Below are positions 55,550-64,000 of a DNA stretch of 64,000 bases, piece by piece (within the stretch, counting starts at the first letter, position 1; each line of letters begins with the position of its first letter). The DNA is from Geodermatophilus marinus (GTDB taxonomy: Bacteria > Actinomycetota > Actinomycetes > Mycobacteriales > Geodermatophilaceae), in contig NZ_QVQH01000025.1 of assembly GCF_003428645.1 (NCBI RefSeq), forward strand, positions 1 to 64,000, written 5' to 3'. Under the pieces are notes generated by a model. It searched no databases. It was not told the origin of the DNA and saw only the letters and a list, made by a program, of their open reading frames with translations. Both the position numbers and the translations under genes were made by a program.

Positions 55550-57121
55550 GTGACGGCGATCGACTCTCCCCCCACCGACGCGGCCGGCCAGGCCGCGACC
55601 GCGCCCGCCATGCAGCGCATCGGCCTGCTCGTCCGCGACGCCCGGCGCCACCACGGCCTGACCCAGGCCCAGCTGGCCGCGCGGCTGGGCACCAGCCAGT
55701 CCGCCGTCGCCCGCATCGAGCAGGGCGGGCAGAACCTCACCCTCGAGCTGCTGGGCCGGCTCTCCGACGCGCTGGGCAGCGAGCTCATCAGCGTCGGCCC
55801 GGCCGGCCCCACCCACCTGCGGGTCACCGGCGGCACGCCGCTGAGCGGGGCCGTGACGGTGAAGTCCTCGAAGAACGCGGCCGTCGCCCTGCTGTGCGCC
55901 GCCCTGCTCAACCGCGGGCGGACGACCCTGCGCAACGTCGCCCGGATCGTCGAGGTCGACCGCATCCTCGACGTGCTGCGCTCGATCGGCGTCTCGGCCA
56001 CGTGGGACGCCGCGGGGCGGGACCTCACCCTCGTCGTCCCCGACGAGCTCGACCTGGCCGGCATCGACGCCGACGCCGCCCGCCGCACGCGCAGCATCAT
56101 CATGTTCCTCGGCCCGCTGCTGCACCGCGCCGGGACCTTCGCGCTGCCCTACGCCGGCGGCTGCGACCTGGGCACCCGCACCGTCGAGCCGCACATGATC
56201 GCGCTGCGCCCGTTCGGCCTGGAGGTGCAGGCCCGCGGTGGCGAGTACCACGCCACCGTCGCCGGCCCCGCCGCCGGCGACCGCACGATCGTGCTGACCG
56301 AGCGCGGCGACACGGTGACCGAGAACGCGCTGCTGGCCGCCGCGCGCACCGACGGGACGACCACCATCCGCAACGCCAGCTGCAACTACATGGTCCAGGA
56401 CCTCTGCCTGTACCTGCAGCTGCTCGGCGTGGGGATCGAGGGCCTGGGCACCACGACGCTGCGGGTGCAGGGGCGGCCGGTGCTCGATGCCGACGTCGAC
56501 TACACCATCAGCGAGGACCCGGTGGAGGCGATGAGCCTGCTGACCGCGGGCATCGTCACCGGCTCGGAGCTCACCGTCCGGCGCGCGCCGGTGGAGTTCC
56601 TCGAGATCGAGCTCGCCGTGCTCGCCGAGATGGGCCTGGTCTACGAGCTGTCGGCCGAGTACCCGGCCGACAACGGCCACACCCGGCTGGCCGACGTCAC
56701 CCTCCACCCCTCGCAGCTGCGGGCGCCCATCGACAAGGTGCACCCGATGCCCTTCCCGGGCCTCAACATCGACAACCTGCCGTTCTTCGCGGTCATCGCG
56801 GCGGCGGCGTCCGGCTCGACCCTCATCCACGACTGGGTCTACGACAACCGGGCGATCCACCTCTCCGACCTCACCCGGCTCGGGGCCGACGTCCGGCTGC
56901 TCGACCCGCACCGGGTGCTGGTGAGCGGGCCGACGCACTGGTCGAACGCGGAGGTGGTGTGCCCGCCGGCCCTGCGACCCGCCGTGTGCATCCTGCTGGC
57001 GATGCTGGCCGCGAAGGGCACCTCGGTGCTGCGCAACGTGGACATCATCGCCCGCGGCTACGAGCAGCTCTACGAGCGGCTGGTGGAGATGGGCGCCCGC
57101 ATCGAGGTCTTCCACGACTGA
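55550..57121 (+). CDS. murA: XRE-type HTH fused to UDP-N-acetylglucosamine 1-carboxyvinyltransferase (MurA)
   Basis: 523 aa from GTG 55550. Residues 17-80 form an XRE helix-turn-helix (LTQAQLAARLGTSQSAVARIEQG). From about residue 88 a complete EPSP-synthase-fold MurA follows: KSSKNAAVALL (Lys-Asn pair), AGGCDLGTRTVEPH (fosfomycin-site Cys retained), the SEDPVEAMSLL acidic region, and RGYEQLYERL near the end. First committed step of peptidoglycan synthesis. Fusion to a DNA-binding domain is unusual for an enzyme and implies a second, regulatory role or a dedicated conditional MurA. A housekeeping murA probably exists elsewhere. Confidence 0.9.
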   Translation: MTAIDSPPTDAAGQAATAPAMQRIGLLVRDARRHHGLTQAQLAARLGTSQSAVARIEQGGQNLTLELLGRLSDALGSELISVGPAGPTHLRVTGGTPLSGAVTVKSSKNAAVALLCAALLNRGRTTLRNVARIVEVDRILDVLRSIGVSATWDAAGRDLTLVVPDELDLAGIDADAARRTRSIIMFLGPLLHRAGTFALPYAGGCDLGTRTVEPHMIALRPFGLEVQARGGEYHATVAGPAAGDRTIVLTERGDTVTENALLAAARTDGTTTIRNASCNYMVQDLCLYLQLLGVGIEGLGTTTLRVQGRPVLDADVDYTISEDPVEAMSLLTAGIVTGSELTVRRAPVEFLEIELAVLAEMGLVYELSAEYPADNGHTRLADVTLHPSQLRAPIDKVHPMPFPGLNIDNLPFFAVIAAAASGSTLIHDWVYDNRAIHLSDLTRLGADVRLLDPHRVLVSGPTHWSNAEVVCPPALRPAVCILLAMLAAKGTSVLRNVDIIARGYEQLYERLVEMGARIEVFHD

Positions 57122-57128
57122 GCAAGGA

Positions 57129-57178
57129 CCCCGTCCCTCTCACCCCTCGCTCCGCTCGGGGCGAGCCTCCGGACGGGG
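57129..57178. terminator. large stem-loop between convergent genes (repeat family B)
   Basis: CCCCGTCC (57129-57136) pairs with GGACGGGG (57171-57178). An inner CTCGC (57146-57150) pairs with GCGAG (57161-57165). It starts 5 bases after the murA stop and separates it from the leftward SDR gene. Confidence 0.75.
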
Positions 57179-57206
57179 CCGTCCGGTCACCTGGCGAACC
57201 TCACAG

Positions 57207-57965
57207 TCAGCGCTCCTGGTCGGTGGGGCGCACCAGCACCTCGTTGACGGCGACGTGCGGGGGCTGCGAGACGACGTAGAGCACGGCGCGGGCGATGTCG
57301 TCGGCGGTCAGCGCGGTCATCGACGCGTGCATCCGCTCCGAGGCCGCCTTCGCCTCCGGCTGGGTGATGTGGCTGGTCAGCTCGGTGGTGACCGCGCCCG
57401 GCTCGACCAGCGAGATCCGCACGCCCCGGGTGGTCACCTCCTGGCGCAGGGACTCGCTGAAGGCGTTGACCGCCCACTTGCTGGCGTTGTACACGCCGGC
57501 CCCCTTGCGGGCGGTCCGGCCGGCGACGCTGGAGACGTTGACGACGTCGCCCGAGCCCTGCTCGACCATGCCCTCGATCGCCGCGTGGGTCATGTACATG
57601 AGCCCCAGCACGTTGGTGTGCACCATGCGCCGCCAGTCCTCGGTGTCGGCACCGACGACGGTGCCGAGCAGCATGACCCCGGCGTTGTTCACCAGGACGT
57701 CGAGCCCGCCGAGCTGCTCCCGGGTCCGGCGGACGGCGTCGGTGCAGGCCTTCTCGTCGGTGACGTCGAGGTCCAGGGTGAGCACGCGGACCCCGTCGGC
57801 GCGCAGCCGGTCGGCCAGTGCCGACAACCGCTCCGCGCGGCGCGCGCCGATCGCGACGGCGGCCCCGGCCGCGGCCAGCGCGACGGCGGTCGCCTCCCCG
57901 ATGCCCGAGGACGCCCCGGTCACCAGGGCGACCCGGCCGTCCAGGGGGCGTGCGGCGTCGGTCAT
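57207..57965 (-). CDS. SDR family NADP-dependent oxidoreductase
   Basis: 252 aa from ATG 57965, with CGGGAGGAGG before it. Classical SDR: TGASSGIGEATAVALAAAGA, DVLVNNAGVMLLG, VNVSSVAGRTARKGAGVYNASK (Ser, Tyr, Lys). The basic residues after the glycine motif (GARRAERL) suggest NADP(H). Near the serine 3-dehydrogenase/YdfG group; substrate not determined. The longer open frame upstream lacks homology. Confidence 0.93.
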   Translation of the reverse strand: MTDAARPLDGRVALVTGASSGIGEATAVALAAAGAAVAIGARRAERLSALADRLRADGVRVLTLDLDVTDEKACTDAVRRTREQLGGLDVLVNNAGVMLLGTVVGADTEDWRRMVHTNVLGLMYMTHAAIEGMVEQGSGDVVNVSSVAGRTARKGAGVYNASKWAVNAFSESLRQEVTTRGVRISLVEPGAVTTELTSHITQPEAKAASERMHASMTALTADDIARAVLYVVSQPPHVAVNEVLVRPTDQER

Positions 57966-58049
57966 GCGGTCCTCCTCCCGTGCCGCCCGGTGCGGCAACC
58001 CCCGACAGCCTGCGCCCGCGACGGGCATCCGGCAGCGCGGGGCGGGCGG

Positions 58050-58793
58050 TCAGCCGGGCGGGAGGACGACGCCGAAGCCGCGCACGGCCAGCCGCAGCAG
58101 CACCGGGCCGCCCCGGCGGAGGTCGGCCACCCGTGCGGCGGCGGCCCGCTCCAGCTGCGCCACGCGGCGGGCGTGCTCCTCGGGCCCGCGCAACCGGGCC
58201 ACGTGCAGCGCCTCGGCGTTGGCCCACACCTTCCGCCGCGACTCGCGCAGCACGACCCGGGTGGCGCGGCGGTTGGCGACGGCCAGGAGCCGGTCCAGGC
58301 CGGTGCGCCGCGACCCGGCGGCCTGCAGGGCGCGGTCCTCGGCGGCGACGCGGCCGACGAGCACCTCGTCGATCCGCTCGTGGTCCCGGCGGCGGCCGGC
58401 CAGCACCGCGGGGTCGGCGAAGTCGGCCGGGCCGATCACCCGCACCAGCGACTGCGGCAGGTCGAAGTTGATGTGCGCGTTCATGCCGAGCAGCACGTGC
58501 CCCTCGGGCCGGGTGGCCGGGTCGGCGCCGAACGCCTCCCGCCACGGCTCCGGCGGCGCCGCCGGGTCGCGGCGGTGGGCCTCCAGGGCCTCGAGGTACA
58601 GGTCGGCGAAGTCGACGTCCCAGGCGGTCACCCAGTCCGGGTCCTCGAACAGGTCGCCGTCGATGGCCGCGCCCACCGCCCGCGTCGTCCGCAGGTAGGT
58701 GGCGAGGAAGAAGCGCGCCGGGTCACCGGCCTCCTCCAGCCCGTCCAGCAGCCCCTGCATGCGGGCGATGAGCTCGTCCACCGGCACGGTCAC
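58050..58793 (-). CDS. DUF5995 family protein
   Basis: 247 aa from GTG 58793. All-helical. The recognisable core is FFLATYLRTTRAVGAAI, WDVDFADLYLEALEAH and the conserved LLGMNAHINFDLPQSLVRV (near 103-121), which defines DUF5995. No catalytic assignment is known. The C-terminal half has repeated Arg/Ala helices (RRATRVVLRESRRKVWANAEAL). Soluble. Confidence 0.85.
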   Translation of the reverse strand: MTVPVDELIARMQGLLDGLEEAGDPARFFLATYLRTTRAVGAAIDGDLFEDPDWVTAWDVDFADLYLEALEAHRRDPAAPPEPWREAFGADPATRPEGHVLLGMNAHINFDLPQSLVRVIGPADFADPAVLAGRRRDHERIDEVLVGRVAAEDRALQAAGSRRTGLDRLLAVANRRATRVVLRESRRKVWANAEALHVARLRGPEEHARRVAQLERAAAARVADLRRGGPVLLRLAVRGFGVVLPPG

Positions 58794-58863
58794 CCCCGTG
58801 ATCGTGCCCTGCGGCCGCCGCCCGCGCTGCGGGAGGTCGGCCCGGGCGGTCGGGTGGCCGGGG

Positions 58864-60810
58864 TCAGATCAACGCGTCGAGGCCCTCGTCGGGCGCGAGG
58901 GCGAGCGGGGCGTCGACCGGCGGGCGGTGCGGCTGGTCCAGCCCCCGCATGCGGGCGGCGTGCAGCGCGAGCAGCAGGTTCAGCCGCAGCGTCGGATCGG
59001 TCGTGAACGGGCCGAGCAGCCGCTCGAGCTTGCCGATGCGGTAGCGCATCGTGTTGTAGTGGAAGTGCAGCCGCCGGGCGGACTCCGCCACGTTGAGGTT
59101 GGTCTCCAGCAGCACCCGGAGGGTCTCGCGCAGGTCGGCGGAGTCGGGGTCGGAGGCGTCGGCCAGCGTGCCGAGCACCTCGTCCACGTAGTTGCGCAGC
59201 TCGGTGCTGTCGGGGATGAGCGAGAGCAGCCGGAAGACCCCGAGCTGGTCGAAGTGCGTGACCGCCTGCGTGCCGTGGATCTCCTGGCCGACGGCGAGCG
59301 CCCGCTGCGCCTGCTGGTGGGCCTCGCCGAGCGCGGACAGCGAGCCCGCCGGCCGCCCGATCCCGGTGCCCAGCACCCGCCCTACCCGGCGCACGCGGGC
59401 GTTGACCCGCCCGGTGACCGCCCCGACCAGCGAGCTGATCTCCTCGGGGGTGCGGCCGTCCAGCGGCAGCACGGTGACGATCTCGGTGGACAGCCCGGCC
59501 ACGGCCGCGCCGGAGACCTCCGTCTCCAGCGCCGCGCGCCAGCCGTCGGCGAGCCGGTCGAGGACGTCGAGCGCCCGGGTGGGGTCGGCCTGCGGGTCGG
59601 CGGCGGTCTCGGTGGCGGTGACGAGGACGACGACCGGGCCGTCGAGCCGCCAGCCGAACGAGCGGGTCTGCGCCAGCGCCCGCTCGGTGTGCCGCATCGA
59701 CCCGCCGACGAGCCGGCGGACCAGGTCGCCCTGGAAGCGCAGCTCCACCGAGTGCACGGCCTGCTGGCGGATCACCGACAGGGCGGAGACCACCGCGGCG
59801 CGCTCCAGGACGCCACCGGCGCCGACGACCATCGGGCCGGAGCCGTTGACCGCGACCAGCCAGCCGTGCCGCTGGTCGCCGGCCATGATCGGGGCGACGG
59901 CGTACTCCCCCACCCCGCCCGGCAGCTCGTGGTGCCCCGGCACGAGCAGGATGCCGTCGGCCGGCGAGAGGTCGGCGTCGGCGAGGACGTCGGCCGGGGT
60001 CACCACGGTCATGTCGGCGCGGGCACCGGAGATGCGCCGGGACGGCGTCATCATCGCCAGCTCGTCCTCGGCCTCGGCGTCGAGCAGCCACAGCCAGTCG
60101 CTGATCTCCGCGACGTCCTCGGCCGGGCCCGCGGTGGTGACCACCTCGCGGTCGGGCCCCAGCCCGAGCACCGCGGCGCCCTCGAGGTAGACCGCCAGCT
60201 GGTCGGTGACCTCGGCCAGCCCGCCGCCGCTGAGCGCCACGTCGATGAACTGGTCGTGCATCCGGAAGGACAGCGACAACGCCTCGGCCTGCTTGGCGAC
60301 GACGGCGCCGAGGACCTCGGAGACCAGCTCGTCCATGCGGACGTCGGCGGGCAGCGCGAGCACCGGCAGGCCCCGGCGGTCGGCCTCGGCGAGCAGCTCC
60401 GCGGGCACCGGCGGGGACCCCTCGGTGCCGCGGTAGGCCAGGGCGGCCGTGCCGGAGGACTCCAGCCGCTCGACCAGCAGCCGGGCGCGGGCCGGGTCGG
60501 CCGGGGGGAGCCGGGCGCCGAGCACGAGCAGGACCTCCGGCCCGGCCGCGGCGAGGGGGTCGGCCGGGTCGTCGACCACCATGTGCCGCAGCACGCGGTC
60601 GAGGCCGCCGCTCCCGGCGACCACCTCGGCCGCCCGCAGCACCGGCAGGTCGAGCGCCTCCTGCAGCGAGAGCCCCATGCGGTCCTGCCAGCTGGTCCGT
60701 TCCACGCGGTTCTCGGACACGGCCACCTCCGACACGGCAGGAGATCGACGAAAAGAGGTCAAGCCGTTACCGTGCGTGCTGAGCACACGCTCGGCTTCAC
60801 CCTGGGTCAC
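58864..60810 (-). CDS. PucR family transcriptional regulator
   Basis: 648 aa from GTG 60810, which follows GGGAGG by 9 bases; the adjoining ATG at 60819 is too close to that site. The N-terminal PucR sensor domain (about 40-160) starts MGLSLQEALDLPVLRAAEVVAG. A GAF-like middle follows (VYLEGAAVLGLGPDREVV, QRHGWLVAVNGSGPMV). The C-terminal PucR helix-turn-helix is at about 570-625: ETLRVLLETNLNVAESARRLHFHYNTMRYR. Regulators of this type control purine/allantoin or amino acid use. The divergent DUF2877 gene is the likely target. Confidence 0.92.
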   Translation of the reverse strand: MTQGEAERVLSTHGNGLTSFRRSPAVSEVAVSENRVERTSWQDRMGLSLQEALDLPVLRAAEVVAGSGGLDRVLRHMVVDDPADPLAAAGPEVLLVLGARLPPADPARARLLVERLESSGTAALAYRGTEGSPPVPAELLAEADRRGLPVLALPADVRMDELVSEVLGAVVAKQAEALSLSFRMHDQFIDVALSGGGLAEVTDQLAVYLEGAAVLGLGPDREVVTTAGPAEDVAEISDWLWLLDAEAEDELAMMTPSRRISGARADMTVVTPADVLADADLSPADGILLVPGHHELPGGVGEYAVAPIMAGDQRHGWLVAVNGSGPMVVGAGGVLERAAVVSALSVIRQQAVHSVELRFQGDLVRRLVGGSMRHTERALAQTRSFGWRLDGPVVVLVTATETAADPQADPTRALDVLDRLADGWRAALETEVSGAAVAGLSTEIVTVLPLDGRTPEEISSLVGAVTGRVNARVRRVGRVLGTGIGRPAGSLSALGEAHQQAQRALAVGQEIHGTQAVTHFDQLGVFRLLSLIPDSTELRNYVDEVLGTLADASDPDSADLRETLRVLLETNLNVAESARRLHFHYNTMRYRIGKLERLLGPFTTDPTLRLNLLLALHAARMRGLDQPHRPPVDAPLALAPDEGLDALI

Positions 60811-61080
60811 GGAGTCCATCCTCCCGGTCGAGATGCGGCGGCCTATACCACAGAAGCCTGTCATTAGTACCCGGGCCGACGACCCCATTCTTGGCTACTT
60901 CCGCCATACTTCCGCGCGCGACGCGCCGCATAGGTTCGAAGCCCGGGCCTACCCGCCCGCAGGATGGTAAGCCGGTCACCGAGATCCGGTGGCGACCGGC
61001 CCCTCCGGCACCGGTGGGCTGGGTCGGGCGGGGGGCCCGAGCCGGAGGTCTCCCGTTGCATCCACGGTGAAGAGGCCCCC
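60811..61080. promoter_or_regulatory. divergent control region between PucR and DUF2877 genes
   Basis: 270 bp without a gene, less GC-rich than its surroundings. TACTTCCGC is directly repeated at 60896-60904 and 60907-60915, an 11-bp period that suits a regulator binding one face of the helix. On the minus strand TATAGG (near 60841-60846) is a possible -10 for the PucR gene. GGTTCGAAG at 60933 looks like a T-loop, but no tRNA can be folded around it. Confidence 0.45.
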
Positions 61081-62091
61081 ATGCGCACCATCGACGAGTC
61101 GACCGGACCGGAGGTCCCCCGGGGCCTGCCGGGTCGCGGCACCGCCGTCCCCGACGCCCGCGCGGCCCGCGCCGGTGTCCCGACCATCCCGCTGCCCCGC
61201 GTGTCCGCCTCGGCAGCGGCGCGGACCGCCCCGGTCGCCCGCGCGGCCGTGCCCGCGTCCGCCAGCACCGGGATCGCCGACCTGCTCCGGGGCCCCGTGC
61301 GCCCGGCCCGGGTCCTGATGACCGCTCCTGCCGCCGTCTACCTGCAGGTGCCGACCGACCACGGCACCGACATCGTCGGGGTGCTCACCAGCGACGCCGC
61401 CCGCCTCCCCCTGGGCTGCGTGCTGTTCCGCCCGAGCAACGGCCGCCCCCTGGTGGCCCTCCCCAGCGGCGCCCCGGCCGAGGTCGGCGGCGGCCGCATC
61501 GTCGTGGGTGACCTCGCGGTCAGCGCGGCGGCGTGGTGGGACCCCCGCCCCCGGCTGCCCAGCCCGCGGCCCGCGCTGCTGCCCGAGGGCGTGCGCCAGC
61601 TGCGCAACGCGCTCTACGGGGAGGGCGTCCCCCACAGCGCCTTCACGCTGCCCGGCCTGCCGGCCGGGCCGGGGGGGCCGCTGGCCGCGCTGCGCGGCGC
61701 GGTCCGGCGCGCCGACCTGGACGCCGCCCTGCGGACCGCCGCCCGGCTGATCGGGCTCGGCCCCGGGCTGACGCCCGCCGGGGACGACGTGATGGCCGGC
61801 ACCATGGCCGGTCTCGTCCTCCTGGGCCACCCGGCCGCCGAGCGGTTCGCCGCGGGGGTGTACTCGCTCGCGGCCGGGCGGACCACCGAGCTGTCCCGGG
61901 CGTTGCTGCGGCACGCCGCCGCCGGGCGGGTCAGCGGCGAGTACGCCGCGGTCCTGCACGGCCTGGTCGGCGAGCGGCCGCTGAGCCCGGCGATCGCCTC
62001 GCTGCTGGCCACCGGTTCGACGAGCGGCCGGGCGATGGCGCTGGGCATGTGCACCGCCATCGACCTGGTGGAGCGCACCACCCGCCGCTGA
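61081..62091 (+). CDS. DUF2877 domain-containing protein
   Basis: 336 aa. About 65 residues of Ala/Pro/Arg-rich N-terminus precede the domain. The conserved centre is LIGLGPGLTPAGDDVMAGTMAGL (near 222-245), the family hallmark, then LSRALLRHAAAGRVSGEYAAVL. DUF2877 genes commonly lie in carbamoyltransferase/allantoin or fdrA-type clusters under PucR regulators, as in the divergent arrangement here. Exact reaction unknown. ATG 61081 has no strong ribosome site. Confidence 0.85.
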   Translation: MRTIDESTGPEVPRGLPGRGTAVPDARAARAGVPTIPLPRVSASAAARTAPVARAAVPASASTGIADLLRGPVRPARVLMTAPAAVYLQVPTDHGTDIVGVLTSDAARLPLGCVLFRPSNGRPLVALPSGAPAEVGGGRIVVGDLAVSAAAWWDPRPRLPSPRPALLPEGVRQLRNALYGEGVPHSAFTLPGLPAGPGGPLAALRGAVRRADLDAALRTAARLIGLGPGLTPAGDDVMAGTMAGLVLLGHPAAERFAAGVYSLAAGRTTELSRALLRHAAAGRVSGEYAAVLHGLVGERPLSPAIASLLATGSTSGRAMALGMCTAIDLVERTTRR

Positions 62092-62099
62092 GCCTCCCC

Positions 62100-62135
62100 G
62101 GTCCCCGGCCTCGGGTGCTCCCCGAGGCCGGGACC
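62100..62135 (+). terminator. hairpin after the DUF2877 gene
   Basis: GGTCCCCGGCCTCGGG and CCCGAGGCCGGGACC pair over a TGCTC loop with one bulged C, 8 bp past the stop codon. Strong GC stem without a U-tract. Confidence 0.75.
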
Positions 62136-62197
62136 AGGGCCGGTTCCGGGGGTTCCCGGATGGTCCTGACCGGCCCCGTGGCGGCAGGCTCTGTGCC

Positions 62198-62527
62198 ATG
62201 AGCGAACCGCAGACCACCGTCCCGCCGCACACCGCCGTCCCCCCGACCGCCGCCGACCACCAGCCCCGCCGCACGGAGCTGCGCCGCAGCCGCACCGACG
62301 CCATGGCCGGCGGTGTCTGCGGGGGTCTCGGGGAGCACACCGGCATCGACCCGCTGCTCTGGCGGGTCGGCTTCGTGACCCTCGCCCTCGCCGGCGGTGC
62401 CGGCATCCCCGTCTACCTGCTGCTCTGGGTGCTCATGCCGCCGGCGCCGCTGCCGGCCGGTCAGGAGGCCCGGCCGGTCGACGCGCTGGCCGACCGGCTG
62501 CACGAGAAGCTGGTCCGCCGCGGCTGA
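62198..62527 (+). CDS. PspC domain protein
   Basis: 109 aa. PspC core at about 29-88: LRRSRTDAMAGGVCGGLGEHTG, then IDPLLWRVGFVTLALAGGAGIPVYLLLWVLMP, one long membrane helix pair. The N-terminus is a short Pro/Thr-rich tail. Membrane-stress or envelope-signalling proteins of this class occur singly in actinobacteria, often without pspA. ATG 62198. Confidence 0.92.
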   Translation: MSEPQTTVPPHTAVPPTAADHQPRRTELRRSRTDAMAGGVCGGLGEHTGIDPLLWRVGFVTLALAGGAGIPVYLLLWVLMPPAPLPAGQEARPVDALADRLHEKLVRRG

Positions 62528-62535
62528 GCAGCGGC

Positions 62536-62589
62536 CCCGGTGCAGGGTCCCGCGCCGAGCCCGCGCGGCGCGGCGCGGGGGGCACCGGG
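62536..62589. terminator. bidirectional stem-loop (repeat family B, diverged)
   Basis: CCCGGTGC (62536-62543) pairs with GCACCGGG (62582-62589); inside, CCGCGCCG pairs with CGGCGCGG. It lies between convergent pspC-like and hisG genes. Confidence 0.65.
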
Positions 62590-62593
62590 TCCT

Positions 62594-63460
62594 TCAGATG
62601 CGGCAGGCGTGGATGCTGGTCACCAGGATCGCCCGGGCGCCCAGCTCCCACAGCTCGTCCATGAGCCGGTTGGTCTCGCCCTGCGGCACCATCGCCCGCA
62701 CCGCCGACCAGCCGGGGGTCTGCAGCGGGCTGACCGTCGGGCCCTCCAGGCCGGGGGTGATGGCGGTCGCCCGCGGCAGCAGGTCGTTGGGGCAGTCGTA
62801 GTCGAGCATCACGTACTGCCGCGCGACCAGCACCCCGCGCAGCCGGCGGCGCAGCTGGGCGACCGCAGGCACCTCCTCGGCGCCGGCCCGGCGCACCAGG
62901 ATCGCCTCGCTGGTGAGCACCGGCTCGCCGATGATGTGCAGGCCGGCCGCGCGCAGCGTCGTCCCGGTCTCGACGACGTCGCAGACGGCGTCGGCCACCC
63001 CGAGTCGGCAGGCGGTCTCCACGGCGCCGTCGAGCTTGACCACCTCGGCCTTGATGTCCTTGTCCTCGAGGTAGCGGCGCAGCAGCACGGGGTAGGCGGT
63101 GGCGATCCGCTTGCCGGCCAGCTGGTCGACGTCCGCGATGCCCGACTCCACCGGGGTGGCGAACCGGAACGAGGAGCGCCCGAAGCCCAGCGGCATCACC
63201 TCGACGGCCGCGGCCCCCTGCCCGTCGGCCGGGGCGGTCTCCAGCAGCATGTCGCGGCCGGTGATGCCCACGTCGAGCGTTCCGGCGGCGACGTAGACGG
63301 CGATGTCGCGGGGTCGCAGGTAGAAGAACTCGGTGTCGCTGTCGGGGTCGTAGACGGCGAGGTCCTTGGTGCTGCGGCGCTGGCGGTAACCGCTCTCGGC
63401 GAGCATCTCGGCCGCCGGCTCGCTCAGGACGCCCTTGTTGGGGACGGCGATGCGCAGCAC
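62594..63460 (-). CDS. hisG: ATP phosphoribosyltransferase, long form
   Basis: First step of histidine synthesis: ATP plus PRPP. 288 aa, the HisG-long type with a C-terminal PII-like regulatory domain (about 210-288) for histidine feedback (VMLDYDCPNDLLPRATAITPG). N-terminal catalytic part: LRIAVPNKGVLSEPAAEML, DVGITGRDMLLET, and DAVCDVVETGTTLRAAGL, the PRPP-binding signature. GTG 63460. Downstream of hisE with a 43-bp gap. Confidence 0.96.
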   Translation of the reverse strand: MLRIAVPNKGVLSEPAAEMLAESGYRQRRSTKDLAVYDPDSDTEFFYLRPRDIAVYVAAGTLDVGITGRDMLLETAPADGQGAAAVEVMPLGFGRSSFRFATPVESGIADVDQLAGKRIATAYPVLLRRYLEDKDIKAEVVKLDGAVETACRLGVADAVCDVVETGTTLRAAGLHIIGEPVLTSEAILVRRAGAEEVPAVAQLRRRLRGVLVARQYVMLDYDCPNDLLPRATAITPGLEGPTVSPLQTPGWSAVRAMVPQGETNRLMDELWELGARAILVTSIHACRI

Positions 63461-63503
63461 GGTGGGAACTCCTTCGGTGGGGTGGTTCGGGGGTAGGCCG
63501 GGC

Positions 63504-64000
<497 letters not shown>

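Noticed and set aside
60929-60945. tRNA (GGTTCGAAG T-loop)
   Set aside because: No acceptor, D or anticodon stem could be built on either side or strand.

Overview
The window is a 64 kb piece of a very GC-rich actinobacterial chromosome. GTG starts are frequent, neighbouring genes often overlap by 4 bp (GTGA or ATGA), intrinsic terminators lack U-tracts, and infC appears to start with AUC. The gene set (infC-rpmI-rplT, ECF42/DGPF pair, DUF3516 helicase, F420/FMN-type LLM oxidoreductase, NnaR-type regulator) and the LOV-containing c-di-GMP protein suggest Geodermatophilaceae (Blastococcus, Modestobacter or Geodermatophilus). That assignment is inference, not measured. No prophage, insertion sequence, CRISPR array or tRNA was found.

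Layout. 1-349: leader and promoter of an rRNA operon transcribed leftwards off the edge. 349-9706: one leftward arginine operon, argC-J-B-D-F-R-H followed by mpg and tyrS, with tandem ARG boxes over a probably leaderless argC promoter. 9867-14317: an SDR, pheT, pheS. 14454-16703: an EAL-DICT-LOV-GGDEF protein, a putative blue-light-controlled c-di-GMP enzyme. 16755-18984: a TrmH/SpoU methyltransferase, rplT, rpmI, infC with a structured leader. 19311-21524: PH-domain membrane protein, MBL hydrolase, small P-loop kinase. 21619-31248: nitrate assimilation (nnaR, narK, nirD, nirB, nasA), interrupted by an unknown gene and a methyltransferase carrying 14 GQEGH repeats. 31413-34740: esterase, GNAT, YCII(DGPF)/ECF42 pair. 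34763-36211: argG with its own ARG box. 36264-44868: ArfB-like factor, MmuM, SDR, DUF3516 helicase, GNAT remnant, two TauE/SafE permeases flanking a GAF-ANTAR protein, a Pro-rich membrane protein. 45010-50426: GH13 enzyme, LLM oxidoreductase, small hydrolase, malQ. 50473-54618: small proteins, DUF998, and an Acg/PPOX/UspA group like those of DosR dormancy regulons. 54715-57121: NmrA-type reductase divergent from an XRE-MurA fusion. 57207-62527: SDR, DUF5995, PucR regulator, DUF2877, PspC. 62594-64000: hisG, hisE and the 3' end of ribH.

How it works together. All the arginine genes except argA/argS appear here under an ArgR encoded in the operon itself. The nitrate genes form an import-and-reduction route whose nirB lacks about 290 central residues and whose nasA reads in frame into a small downstream gene. 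The intergenic spaces carry at least two families of dispersed palindromes. One resembles large terminators after stop codons. The other has GATCATG/CATGATC ends, and one copy of it abuts a truncated GNAT gene.
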